A stretch of 45,094 nt of DNA. Origin: Nitrospirales bacterium. Its GTDB lineage: Bacteria; Nitrospirota; Nitrospiria; Nitrospirales; UBA8639. A program made the translations under genes and the position numbers. Of this stretch, positions 25,835 to 35,319 are shown piece by piece. The DNA is taken from NCBI GenBank assembly GCA_029261295.1, contig JAJDBP010000001.1, positions 1 to 45,094 on the forward strand, given 5' to 3'. Below the pieces are notes generated by a model. That model was not told where the DNA came from, did not search any database, and was given only the letters and a program-made list of their open reading frames with translations. The first letter of the stretch is position 1, and each line of letters begins with the position of its first letter.

Positions 25835-26356
25835 TTAGATTTGGTTATTTCTGTTTTGAGCTGTCGATGTTTTTCGCTGCTGCCGTTTCTCAAATAATTG
25901 TTCTTCGTCACGAAGAATATGATCTAAGATGCCGTTGACAAATTTTTGCGCCTCATCATCGGCAAAACGCTTGGCAAGTTCAATAGCTTCATTGATCGTG
26001 ACGACAGCGGGGATATCCGGTTCCCATAATAATTCATATATTGCACATCGCAGAATATTGCGATCGACCACTGGCATTCGTGAAATTGACCAATCAACCG
26101 CAAATTTCTGAATGAGGTGATCAATACCTGTCTGATGATTTTTTACCCCCTGAAAAATGCGAGTGGCGAAATCTTGAACATTGGCTGATGCCGTTTGATG
26201 CTCTGCCCAAAAATCTTCTTCCCAACCCACGTTCTTCGCTTGAAATTCCAGTTGGAAAAGTAATTGCAACGCAAGCTGCCTCGCGAGTCTTCGGGAGGTC
26301 CTTCCAGTCTTAGGCAAAGGGGGCGGAGGAATATCTGCAGGATTTGCCATAATCAT
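25835..26356 (-). CDS. nusB: Transcription antitermination protein NusB
   Basis: This all-helical RNA-binding protein binds boxA with NusE in rRNA antitermination. The 173 residues have RRLARQLALQLLFQLEF near the N-terminus, WSISRMPVVDRNILRCAIYELLW (about 104-126) and INEAIELAKRFADDEAQKFVNGILDHI near the C-terminus, all NusB hallmarks. The N-terminus carries about 20 extra Pro-rich residues and the C-terminus a basic Gln/Asn-rich tail. Two ATGs (26356 and 26350) are possible starts. It follows ribH closely, the widespread ribH-nusB pairing. Confidence 0.95.
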   Translation of the reverse strand: MIMANPADIPPPPLPKTGRTSRRLARQLALQLLFQLEFQAKNVGWEEDFWAEHQTASANVQDFATRIFQGVKNHQTGIDHLIQKFAVDWSISRMPVVDRNILRCAIYELLWEPDIPAVVTINEAIELAKRFADDEAQKFVNGILDHILRDEEQLFEKRQQRKTSTAQNRNNQI

Positions 26357-26366
26357 AAGTTGGATA

Positions 26367-26864
26367 TTAACGTAAAAATCCAGATTGCCGGGTGTGGGAC
26401 TTTTGTATTTGCTCCAAGAGGGAAACCATTTCTACCGCAGTGCGAGCGGCTTCGGCTCCTTTATTTCTTTCTGACGATTCCGAACGTTCCATGGCCTGAT
26501 CAACCGTATTGGTAGTGAGTACACCGAAAACAATTGGAATGCCGGTATCGAGAGAGACTCTTCCAATCCCGTGACTTGCCTGTTCACTGATGTATTCAAA
26601 ATGAGCGGTCTCGCCTCGTATCACAGCGCCTAAACAAATGACGGCATCCACTTGTTGTGACTGGGCCAATGCTTTTGCTGCTAAGGGCAGTTCAAACGCT
26701 CCAGGAACACGAGCAACGTGAATGTGATCGGTAGGGATTCCCAATTGTTCTAATGCTTCTAGTGCCCCAACCTCTAACCGGCTGGTGATGGGTTCATTGA
26801 ATTTACTCACAACAATCCCAATGGAACAATCTTTTCCCTGAAGATTTCCTTCAAAAACGTTCAT
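26367..26864 (-). CDS. ribH: 6,7-dimethyl-8-ribityllumazine synthase RibH
   Basis: The enzyme condenses 3,4-dihydroxybutanone 4-phosphate with the ribitylaminouracil to give lumazine, the penultimate step to riboflavin. The 165 residues show VVSKFNEPITSRLEVGALEAL, VPGAFELPLAAKALA (about 55-69), DAVICLGAVIRGETAHFEYI (about 74-93) and PIVFGVLTTNTVDQAMERS. One substrate is made by the RibB half of the upstream ribBA product. The nusB start lies 10 nt after its stop. Confidence 0.97.
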   Translation of the reverse strand: MNVFEGNLQGKDCSIGIVVSKFNEPITSRLEVGALEALEQLGIPTDHIHVARVPGAFELPLAAKALAQSQQVDAVICLGAVIRGETAHFEYISEQASHGIGRVSLDTGIPIVFGVLTTNTVDQAMERSESSERNKGAEAARTAVEMVSLLEQIQKSHTRQSGFLR

Positions 26865-26955
26865 ACTGTTTGGTGAATCCGTAGAGACCTTGTTTTGGTA
26901 GAAAACACGCGATAGCAGTGTGTACCACTTGCTTCAGGGAACTTCAAGCCCCCTT

Positions 26956-28185
26956 TTACACATTATTGAGGAGATGACCTAATTTGGCTTTTTTTGTGCG
27001 TAAATAATGAACGTTGGATTCCTGCGGTGTGATCTCAATGGGGACTCTTTCCACCACTTTTAACCCATAGCCCTCAATCCCAACAATTTTTCGAGGATTA
27101 TTGGTAATTAACCGAATATTTTTCAAACCTAAATTCACCAAGATTTGGGCACCAATTCCATAATCCCGCAAATCGGGCTTAAACCCCAATTGCAGATTCG
27201 CTTCAACCGTGTCACTACCTTGATCTTGAAGATGATACGCTTTGATTTTATTGGTCAAACCAATGCCACGTCCCTCCTGATTAAGATAGAGGAGAACCCC
27301 TTTTCCTTCCTGTTCAATCAGAGCCATGGCATGATGAAGTTGTTCTCGGCAATCACATCGCAATGATCCCAGGACATCAGCCGTTAGACATCCTGAATGG
27401 ACACGAACCAAAGCAGGATTTTCATCAATAGCCCCCTTCACCAAAGCAATATGGGTGCCGGTATCCAATTCATTTTCAAATACAACTGCTTCAAATTGTC
27501 CGAAATTTGTAGGAAGATTGGCTCGAACCATTTCCTTAACAAATGTTTCTTGATGTAAGCGATGCTGAATCAGATCTTTCACAGTAATAATTTTCAATTG
27601 ATGCTGCTTGGCAAAATCCAGGAGATGTGGAACTCGAGCCATTGTTCCATCATCGTTCATAATTTCACAGATGACTGCAGCCGGAGACAAGCCAGCTAAT
27701 TTGGCTAAATCGACGGATCCCTCAGTTTGCCCAGCTCGTCTCAGAACACCACCTTTATGAGCTTTGAGGGGAAAAACATGCCCTGGACGAGCAAAGTCAT
27801 GTGCCTGAGCCTCAGCATTTACGGCCAGTTTAATGGTGGTTGCTCGGTCGGCAGCGGATATTCCAGTGGTGATGCCCTTGGCAGCATCAATTGAGACAGT
27901 AAACGCTGTTCCAAAAGTCGCGGTATTTTCTTGAGCTTGGGGAGGAAGTTTAAGTTCGTCTACCCGTTCCGGTGTGAGAGCAAGACATATGAGGCCGCGC
28001 CCAAATTTTGCCATAAAATTAATGGCATCTGGAGTAACCAGCTCAGCAGCCAATACCAAATCACCCTCATTTTCTCGATCCTCATCATCTACCAAAATGA
28101 TACATTTCCCAGCCCGAATATCATCTAAGGCTTCAGAGATCGTGTGAAATTGAGAAGTTGGTGGTGCCACAGCGTTATTGCTCAT
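26956..28185 (-). CDS. ribBA: Bifunctional DHBP synthase / GTP cyclohydrolase II RibBA
   Basis: The 409-residue fusion starts riboflavin synthesis from both ends. The N-terminal RibB half makes DHBP from ribulose 5-phosphate ([17 protein letters not shown] at about 33-49; [20 protein letters not shown] at about 133-152). The C-terminal RibA half opens GTP ([19 protein letters not shown] with the three zinc cysteines at about 260-274; [27 protein letters not shown]). A GGGG motif lies upstream of the ATG. It is followed by ribH after 91 nt and preceded by narK in the same direction. Confidence 0.97.
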   Translation of the reverse strand: MSNNAVAPPTSQFHTISEALDDIRAGKCIILVDDEDRENEGDLVLAAELVTPDAINFMAKFGRGLICLALTPERVDELKLPPQAQENTATFGTAFTVSIDAAKGITTGISAADRATTIKLAVNAEAQAHDFARPGHVFPLKAHKGGVLRRAGQTEGSVDLAKLAGLSPAAVICEIMNDDGTMARVPHLLDFAKQHQLKIITVKDLIQHRLHQETFVKEMVRANLPTNFGQFEAVVFENELDTGTHIALVKGAIDENPALVRVHSGCLTADVLGSLRCDCREQLHHAMALIEQEGKGVLLYLNQEGRGIGLTNKIKAYHLQDQGSDTVEANLQLGFKPDLRDYGIGAQILVNLGLKNIRLITNNPRKIVGIEGYGLKVVERVPIEITPQESNVHYLRTKKAKLGHLLNNV

Positions 28186-28227
28186 ACGTATATTACCCCA
28201 TAGTGCTTGATCTTGGTTTTCCTCATC

Positions 28228-29448
28228 TTAGGCTTGGGAAGATGCCTTGGGAGGAAAAAACCAAGTTGAACGTTGTACTATCATAACACTAATGACTGCC
28301 AATGCTGAAACACAGCCCAGAACTAAAAACCCTGAGGAAAATGTTCCAGTAAATTCTTTTAACCATCCAAATCCCGTGGGTAAGAAAAACCCACCAACGC
28401 CACCAGCTGCACCAATTAAGCCCGAGGCCGTTCCCATGATTCCCCTGAATCGACAGGAAACAAGTTGAAAGACCACTCCATTTCCAAAACCTAAGCACAT
28501 CATTATCCCAAATACTAGTGCCAAAGCCCAGGCAATAGTGGCTAATTTCCCTAAGGCAAAGCACAGAATCATGACTAATAAAAAGATCCCCCGCAAAAGC
28601 AATAACCCACAAAAACGATCTGCGAGAAATCCTCCTAAGGGACGCGCGGCACTTCCGGCCATCGCCGCAAGAGCGGTCATTGAACCAGCCGTGACCATAT
28701 CCATATGAAATTGGTCATGAAAATAAATGGGAAGGTAACTTGAAAGGCCTACGAATCCCCCGAAAGTCACTCCATAAAGGCCACATAACCAAAGCATTGA
28801 TTTATGTTGTAAACCCTGTGAGAGAAATGAGAAGTATGGCTGTGTTGGCTTTTGCGAAGAATTTGGGGCAGGGGCTGGTTTCACCAACCAGAAAAATAGG
28901 CCTCCAGTGGCTAGCACCGGAATGAGCATGAGAGCAAAAACTTGATGCCACCCAAACACGGCCGCTAGACGAGGAGCAAAGAAAGAAGCCAAAAGCACAC
29001 CGCTATTACCTATAGCGGCAATACCCATAGCTAACCCTTGATGGGCCGGAGGATAGGCCTGGCTGGCTAACGGCAAGGCTATGGCGAAGCTGGCACCGGC
29101 AATTCCCAGGGTAAACCCAACAACTAAAATTTCTCCAAAGCTGCTTCCCCATTGCCACCCAAGAAAAAGTGCCACGCTTTCAAGGGCTAAAATTGCAAGA
29201 CCTACAGTTTTTGCACCGACCCAATCCCCTAGCGGTCCAACCACAATGCGAAGTAAGGAACCTCCCAGCAAGGGAATTCCAACCAAAAGACCCTTCTCAA
29301 ATGGAGAAAGGCCGAATTCTTCGGAAATGGGGATACTCAAGGCTCCGATTAGTAGCCACACGACAAAGCTCACTTCAAAATGCAGCCACGCTCCCAGTAA
29401 ACTTGGCCAATGACCGGAACGAAGAGCCTGATACCCTTCTCTTAACAT
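28228..29448 (-). CDS. narK: NarK-type nitrate/nitrite MFS transporter
   Basis: The 406 residues form about 12 membrane helices of the major facilitator superfamily. NarK-family features include the N-terminal LLGAWLHFEVSFVVWLLIGA, GLLVGIPLLGGSLLRIVVGPLGDW (motif A region with the substrate Arg) and the two Gly-rich signatures, AGASFAIALPLASQAYPPAHQG (about 117-138) and GFGNGVVFQLVSCRFR with GTASGLIGAAGGVGGFFLP (about 318-360). The family moves nitrate or nitrite across the inner membrane. In a nitrite oxidiser it would import nitrite or export nitrate; that is inference. It is the first gene of the minus-strand run and diverges from the rpoH-like gene across an AT-rich 255-nt gap. Confidence 0.93.
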   Translation of the reverse strand: MLREGYQALRSGHWPSLLGAWLHFEVSFVVWLLIGALSIPISEEFGLSPFEKGLLVGIPLLGGSLLRIVVGPLGDWVGAKTVGLAILALESVALFLGWQWGSSFGEILVVGFTLGIAGASFAIALPLASQAYPPAHQGLAMGIAAIGNSGVLLASFFAPRLAAVFGWHQVFALMLIPVLATGGLFFWLVKPAPAPNSSQKPTQPYFSFLSQGLQHKSMLWLCGLYGVTFGGFVGLSSYLPIYFHDQFHMDMVTAGSMTALAAMAGSAARPLGGFLADRFCGLLLLRGIFLLVMILCFALGKLATIAWALALVFGIMMCLGFGNGVVFQLVSCRFRGIMGTASGLIGAAGGVGGFFLPTGFGWLKEFTGTFSSGFLVLGCVSALAVISVMIVQRSTWFFPPKASSQA

Positions 29449-29703
29449 GGGTGACTCAACATTGGAGTCTTATCTTCCGCTCAACCATTTAAAAGTCCTT
29501 AATTTCATAGAGATTAATTACCTTTTTACCATAAAAATTTTAGTGTTTAAGGACAGTTGAATACAAAAGGCCGAGTGTTACTTATCCAAAAGGATGCTTT
29601 ATTATAGTGGCTTGGTTTATAAAAGAATTTGGTCATACGCATCAAATTCATTACAATAAACATAAGGCGATGACTAAAAAATAAAGCCTGATTGCCAATA
29701 CAG

Positions 29704-30756
29704 ATGCGTATAAAACCCTCACAAAAAATCAAATCTGAAGTGATCGATGTGGAAGCTCATCCCTCAGATTTAGCCGATTCTTCAGATGAAATTAGCGCAC
29801 TCACCGGGGAATTATTGCCGGTTGAACCCTCAAGTGATGAAGATCAAAAAGAGGTCAAGCAAGAGGGTACTAAGGATGAAGCCACCTGGGAAAGTCTCTC
29901 CACTGCTCTCACTCCAACCACGACGTTAAGCCGCTATCTTGCGGAAGTCAGAAGATATCCCTTTCTCTCTAAGGAGGAAGAACTTCAACTCTTTCATGAA
30001 TATCAGCAACTTGGTACACGCGAAGCAGCCGTTAAGCTTATCTTAGCTAACCTACGTGTGAGCGTAAAAATCGCTTCCGAATATGGTCTTGCCGGTCTTG
30101 ATCAAATGGATCTTATTCAAGAAGGAAACGTTGGACTTCTTCAGGCCATGAAGAAATTTGACCCTACCAAAAATGTCCGATTCTATGCATATGCTGCTTG
30201 GTGGGTACGAGCATTTGTGTTGCGTTACCTCTTGAATAACTTCCGCTTAGTCAAAATTGGGACTACACAAGAACAGCGTCGTTTGTTCTATAACCTGGGC
30301 AAAGAAAAAGCTAAGCTTGAACGACAGGGTTATGTCCCAGATCCCAAATTATTAGCTGATCGCCTCAATGTTCGCGAACGAGATGTGGTTGAAATGGGCC
30401 AACGATTGGGTAGCTGGGAACTATCCTTGGACCAACCAATGACTGAAGACGGAGAAGGTACATTTCACGATTTATTGCCTGCCGTCCAAACACCAGTGGA
30501 TGATCAATTAGGCAATACACAACTTCGGCTCCTTTTTCGCAAAAAACTTGCTGAATTTGCCAAATCTCTAACAGAACGCGAAGAGGATATCCTCAGGAAC
30601 CGGATGCTCTCAGAAACCCCTGTAACCTTAGAGGATTTAGGGAAAAAGTATTCTATTACAAAAGAGAGGAGCCGACAAATTGAGGCAAATATCATTAAAA
30701 AACTACGCGATTTTATGAAAAATGAAATCCATGATTTTGAATTGCTAAAAAAATGA
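29704..30756 (+). CDS. rpoH: RNA polymerase sigma factor, RpoH (sigma-32) type
   Basis: The protein is a group 3-like sigma-70 factor. Region 1.2/2 is LSRYLAEVRRYPFLSKEEEL, then LRVSVKIASEYGLAGLDQMDLIQEGNVGLLQA and FYAYAAWWVRAFVLRYLLNN. The segment QRRLFYNLGKEK directly after matches the RpoH box (QRKLFFNLRK in E. coli), which defines heat-shock sigma factors. Region 4 is LTEREEDILRNRML and SITKERSRQIEANIIKKLRDF. About 75 acidic, low-complexity residues precede the conserved part, unlike the ~285-residue standard. I place the start at ATG 29704; a TTG at 29692 is in frame. Neither has a clear Shine-Dalgarno. groES-groEL follow on the same strand, fitting a heat-shock role. Confidence 0.9.
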   Translation: MRIKPSQKIKSEVIDVEAHPSDLADSSDEISALTGELLPVEPSSDEDQKEVKQEGTKDEATWESLSTALTPTTTLSRYLAEVRRYPFLSKEEELQLFHEYQQLGTREAAVKLILANLRVSVKIASEYGLAGLDQMDLIQEGNVGLLQAMKKFDPTKNVRFYAYAAWWVRAFVLRYLLNNFRLVKIGTTQEQRRLFYNLGKEKAKLERQGYVPDPKLLADRLNVRERDVVEMGQRLGSWELSLDQPMTEDGEGTFHDLLPAVQTPVDDQLGNTQLRLLFRKKLAEFAKSLTEREEDILRNRMLSETPVTLEDLGKKYSITKERSRQIEANIIKKLRDFMKNEIHDFELLKK

Positions 30757-30840
30757 AAATACGTATATCATCTTAGTTGCTTGGTGCGAAATTATCATTC
30801 CTCCCATTAAAACTCGGGCAAAATTCTCCTCCAACCCCTC

Positions 30841-30868
30841 TTGACTTCAATTGAACGAGACTTATCTT
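30841..30868 (+). promoter_or_regulatory. Candidate sigma-70-like promoter of groES-groEL
   Basis: TTGACT at 30841-30846, a 16-nt spacer, then TATCTT at 30863-30868, about 125 nt before the groES start. The preceding CCCCTC and the TTGACTT core also loosely resemble a heat-shock -35 (CTTGAAA), but no CCCCAT-type -10 follows. I found no CIRCE inverted repeat in 30757-30991, so HrcA control is not supported. Confidence 0.4.
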
Positions 30869-30991
30869 GTTTCCCAGTCAGAGAAATCGTACATCAATAT
30901 CAGCTAACCCTAAAGGTTGGTAGTCAAAAAGAGATTTAGCCTTTTCAGATTTTTTCATTAATCAAGCCGCAAACCATTGAAGGAGGTAAGC

Positions 30992-31303
30992 ATGGCAGCC
31001 ACGAAAGAAAAAAAAGAAACACCAGCCGGAAGCAGTGCCAAAGGGTTTCGTCCCCTTGGAGATCGAGTCTTTGTCACCTATACCGAAGAATTAGAACGGA
31101 CAGCGGGAGGCATTTATGTGCCTGATTCAGCTCGTGAGAAACCCCAACGTGGAACGATTGAAGCCGCAGGAGCCGATGTCGAAAATGTGAAGGTTGGCGA
31201 CCAAGTGCTATTTGATAAGTATTCAGGCACCAAAATCAAAATTGAAAATGATGATTGTTTAATTTTGAAGGAAGAAGATATTTTGGGTGTGTTTGAAAAC
31301 TAA
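30992..31303 (+). CDS. groES: Co-chaperonin GroES (Cpn10)
   Basis: The heptameric lid of the GroEL chamber. From ATG 30992 the protein has 103 residues. The Cpn10 signature is FRPLGDRVFVTYTEELERTAGGIYVPDSAREKP (mobile loop near residues 34-48), with GDQVLFDKYSGTKIKIENDDCLILKEEDILG at the C-terminus. A strong AAGGAGGT lies 4 nt before this ATG, so the upstream in-frame TTG (30977) is not the start. About 15 Lys/Glu/Ser-rich residues precede the usual start of the domain. groEL follows 76 nt downstream with its own ribosome-binding site. Confidence 0.97.
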   Translation: MAATKEKKETPAGSSAKGFRPLGDRVFVTYTEELERTAGGIYVPDSAREKPQRGTIEAAGADVENVKVGDQVLFDKYSGTKIKIENDDCLILKEEDILGVFEN

Positions 31304-31361
31304 TCCTGCCAATAAATGCTAAAAATAATTTACTCAATATCCATTTACAGATTTCAGATGA

Positions 31362-33038
<1,677 letters not shown>

Positions 33039-33070
33039 TTTTTCTGCTCTTAATAAGTGAAGAGAGAAAT

Positions 33071-33107
33071 GAAAAACCTGGAGGGACTTCCCTCCAGGTT
33101 TTTTTTT
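33071..33107 (+). terminator. Intrinsic terminator after groEL
   Basis: CCTGGAGGG (33077-33085), loop ACTT, CCCTCCAGG (33090-33098), then a run of nine T. The stem is a perfect 9 bp, and upstream A residues make it partly bidirectional. It lies about 40 nt after the groEL stop. Confidence 0.95.
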
Positions 33108-33187
33108 GCCTATAAAGTGATCTCCAAAATGACGAGTCCTATATAATTAAAAGAACTTTTTCTTATCCAATTCGAGCTTTTTATTTT

Positions 33188-33748
33188 ATGCGATTAATTT
33201 GTTTCCTCGCTTTTTTGTTCATGGTGAGTTGTGCCCCAACTCTCAACTGGGTCCCTGATTCCTCACCAATAGCCTCGTGCCAACCAGATAGGCTTTTAGA
33301 ATGGAGTGACTTTTCTCCAAAAGTTCCACAAGACCAGCGAGGTGCCGAAACAGCCATACGTTTTCTGCCGTATCCCACTCACCATCGATTAGCAATGGCT
33401 CTTGATCATGAACATTCTTGGGTAAGACCCGAATTTATAGATCCTGCGAATGTATCTCTCTGGCGCGTGTCTCAACATCTTCTCGCTCACGAACAATTAC
33501 ATTTTCTGATTAGTTGTTTAGCGGTCCGACAGGCGAATCTCTCAATGACCCAAGACGATAATTTATGGAAAATGTTGGAATTAACTAAATCTGTCGCACA
33601 ACGATTAAATTTGCAGTATGATAGTGATACCAATCACGGCTTGGATCTAGATGCCCAAGAATCTTGGGAATTGGAAGTCATGAGGCAATTTCAAGAACTT
33701 GGGAATTCCGCTTTTCCTTTTAAGAAAAACAAAGCCAAGAAGTTTTGA
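33188..33748 (+). CDS. DUF922-like lipoprotein with HExxH motif (putative zinc protease)
   Basis: The 186-residue protein begins with a lipoprotein signal; the lipobox is FMVSC, Cys at about 15. The rest resembles DUF922: LLEWSDFSPKVP (about 38-49) followed by a variable part and then LLAHEQLHFLISCLAVRQAN (about 97-116), which contains HEQLH, a zincin HExxH motif. The family is listed as predicted zinc-dependent proteases, with little experimental work. Anchoring in the outer membrane or periplasmic face is inferred. It follows the groEL terminator and is likely monocistronic. The ATG has no clear Shine-Dalgarno. Confidence 0.75.
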   Translation: MRLICFLAFLFMVSCAPTLNWVPDSSPIASCQPDRLLEWSDFSPKVPQDQRGAETAIRFLPYPTHHRLAMALDHEHSWVRPEFIDPANVSLWRVSQHLLAHEQLHFLISCLAVRQANLSMTQDDNLWKMLELTKSVAQRLNLQYDSDTNHGLDLDAQESWELEVMRQFQELGNSAFPFKKNKAKKF

Positions 33749-33840
33749 CAGGCTCTTTCTTGACTATGGTATAAGTGAAAGGTAGCGTTGAAAATAAGTT
33801 CATATTCTTCTTTCACTTTTAGGATGAAAAGTAGGTTCAC

Positions 33841-34278
33841 ATGAAAGATTCTCCGCAAACAGCTCTATTAGAAATTGAGCCAAATTCCCGTTTCTACATA
33901 AGTTTGTTTATAGGAATTTTCTTTATCAGTGCAATTTTCCTTACCGCGGGTCTTTCAAGGGCTGCCGAATCGCAATCCCGGACAGAATCTAATTGCACAA
34001 TTGGGATGGCAAAAGGAGAGAAAAAGGCTGAATGCAACGTTCCAATCCTGAGTGGATGTACCGTGGCGCAATTTCCTGGCTATGATGAGCCCTGGGCAGA
34101 AGCAAGTAAAGGCGGGGCAACCTCTTGTAAATTTGACCCAGAAAAAACTAATTGGAAAACTTCTATAGTCGGCACCTGTGAAGCCTGCAAGACAGAACAA
34201 TGTACCGGTAGATTTACAGTCATGTTTAATTGTGCAGATAATGTCCCCTCCGCAAGCCCCGCTTTTCCTCAACAATAA
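33841..34278 (+). CDS. Exported eight-cysteine protein, unknown function
   Basis: The 145 residues have one hydrophobic segment (about 19-37, YISLFIGIFFISAIFLTAGL), ending in SRAAES, so a signal peptide with a long charged front or an N-terminal anchor. The remainder (about 100 residues) contains eight cysteines, including a CEAC-x4-C cluster (about 118-126), which suggests up to four disulfides in an exported domain. No family is recognised. GATGAAAAGTAGG lies shortly before the ATG. It lies 36 nt upstream of queG in the same direction. Confidence 0.65.
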   Translation: MKDSPQTALLEIEPNSRFYISLFIGIFFISAIFLTAGLSRAAESQSRTESNCTIGMAKGEKKAECNVPILSGCTVAQFPGYDEPWAEASKGGATSCKFDPEKTNWKTSIVGTCEACKTEQCTGRFTVMFNCADNVPSASPAFPQQ

Positions 34279-34314
34279 TAGTCCTGATCAATACTCTTCA
34301 AAGGGGACCACCAC

Positions 34315-35319
34315 ATGTCCTCTTCATCGCAACTTGTTAGTGAGATAAAAAAACAATCTCAGCTATTGGGATTTGATGCGGTGGGTATTGCTCGAGTTCG
34401 ACCTCTCAGTCCCCTCAATGAATCTCACGCCTCATCCTTCACCAATAGACTTTGGCAACGGTTAACCTATTGGCTGAGCCAACGATTCCATGGAACGATG
34501 GCCTGGATGGAACGAGATCCTAAACGGCGATCAGATCCCTCAAAAGTCCTTCAAGGTTGCCAATCAATAATTGTAGTTGGAATGAACTATTTTACGGAGC
34601 ATGATCCGCTTGAAATTCAGCAAACTGGACGAATTGCTCGCTATGCATGGGGAAAAGATTATCATGATCTGATGAAAAATAGACTCAAACAATTAGAGCA
34701 ATATATTCACGGCTTGGCCCCTGAGGCTCAAACACTAAGTTATGTCGATACGGGACCCATTATGGAAAAGGCCTGGGCCCAAGAAGCTGGAATTGGCTGG
34801 ATTGGTAAACACTCCAACCTTGTCTCCACCGAGTATGGTTCCTGGTTATTATTGGGGGAAATTCTTACCACCCTGGACATGGAGCCAGATGAGCCAGCCC
34901 TCGACCTTTGTGAGTCGTGTGCATTGTGTATTCAAGCTTGTCCAACTGGTGCCATTGTTGAACCCTATCAAGTAGATGCGGAGCGCTGTATATCGTATCT
35001 CACAATTGAATATCGTGGCCAATTAACAGACATCGCTCCTGAGCTTCGAAAAAGAATAGGGAATCGCATTTTTGGTTGTGATGATTGTTTAGATATTTGC
35101 CCCTTTAATATCAATGCCAAACCAACCTCTGAACCTCATTTTCAACCTTTACCATGGACACTTGATCCTCAGCTATCTCAGTTAGTCAACTTATCCGAAG
35201 ATGAATTTAAATCCATGACGAAAGGAAGCCCCACTCGACGACCAAAATACGAGGGATTTATTCGCAACACTGAAATTGCGCTTCATAACCAAGAATCCTC
35301 TTCTACTGCAATTCAATAA
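34315..35319 (+). CDS. queG: Epoxyqueuosine reductase QueG
   Basis: The cobalamin- and iron-sulfur-dependent enzyme completes queuosine synthesis in tRNA. The 334 residues have LGFDAVGIARV (about 17-27), HGTMAWMERDPKRRSDPSKVL, RYAWGKDYHDLMKNRL, the DTGPIMEKAWAQEAGIGWIGKHSN segment (about 145-168), and two 4Fe-4S clusters: CESCALCIQACPTGAI (about 200-215) and CDDCLDICPFN (about 259-269). The C-terminal HEAT-like repeat present in some relatives is absent. AAAGGGGA precedes the ATG. The 3' end overlaps mutS2 tail-to-tail by 17 bp. Confidence 0.95.
   Translation: MSSSSQLVSEIKKQSQLLGFDAVGIARVRPLSPLNESHASSFTNRLWQRLTYWLSQRFHGTMAWMERDPKRRSDPSKVLQGCQSIIVVGMNYFTEHDPLEIQQTGRIARYAWGKDYHDLMKNRLKQLEQYIHGLAPEAQTLSYVDTGPIMEKAWAQEAGIGWIGKHSNLVSTEYGSWLLLGEILTTLDMEPDEPALDLCESCALCIQACPTGAIVEPYQVDAERCISYLTIEYRGQLTDIAPELRKRIGNRIFGCDDCLDICPFNINAKPTSEPHFQPLPWTLDPQLSQLVNLSEDEFKSMTKGSPTRRPKYEGFIRNTEIALHNQESSSTAIQ

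Noticed and set aside
28186-28227. FMN riboswitch upstream of ribBA
   Set aside because: Only 42 nt separate narK and ribBA, too short, and none of the conserved FMN-aptamer elements are seen.
30757-30991. CIRCE operator before groES
   Set aside because: No TTAGCACTC-N9-GAGTGCTAA-like inverted repeat is present.
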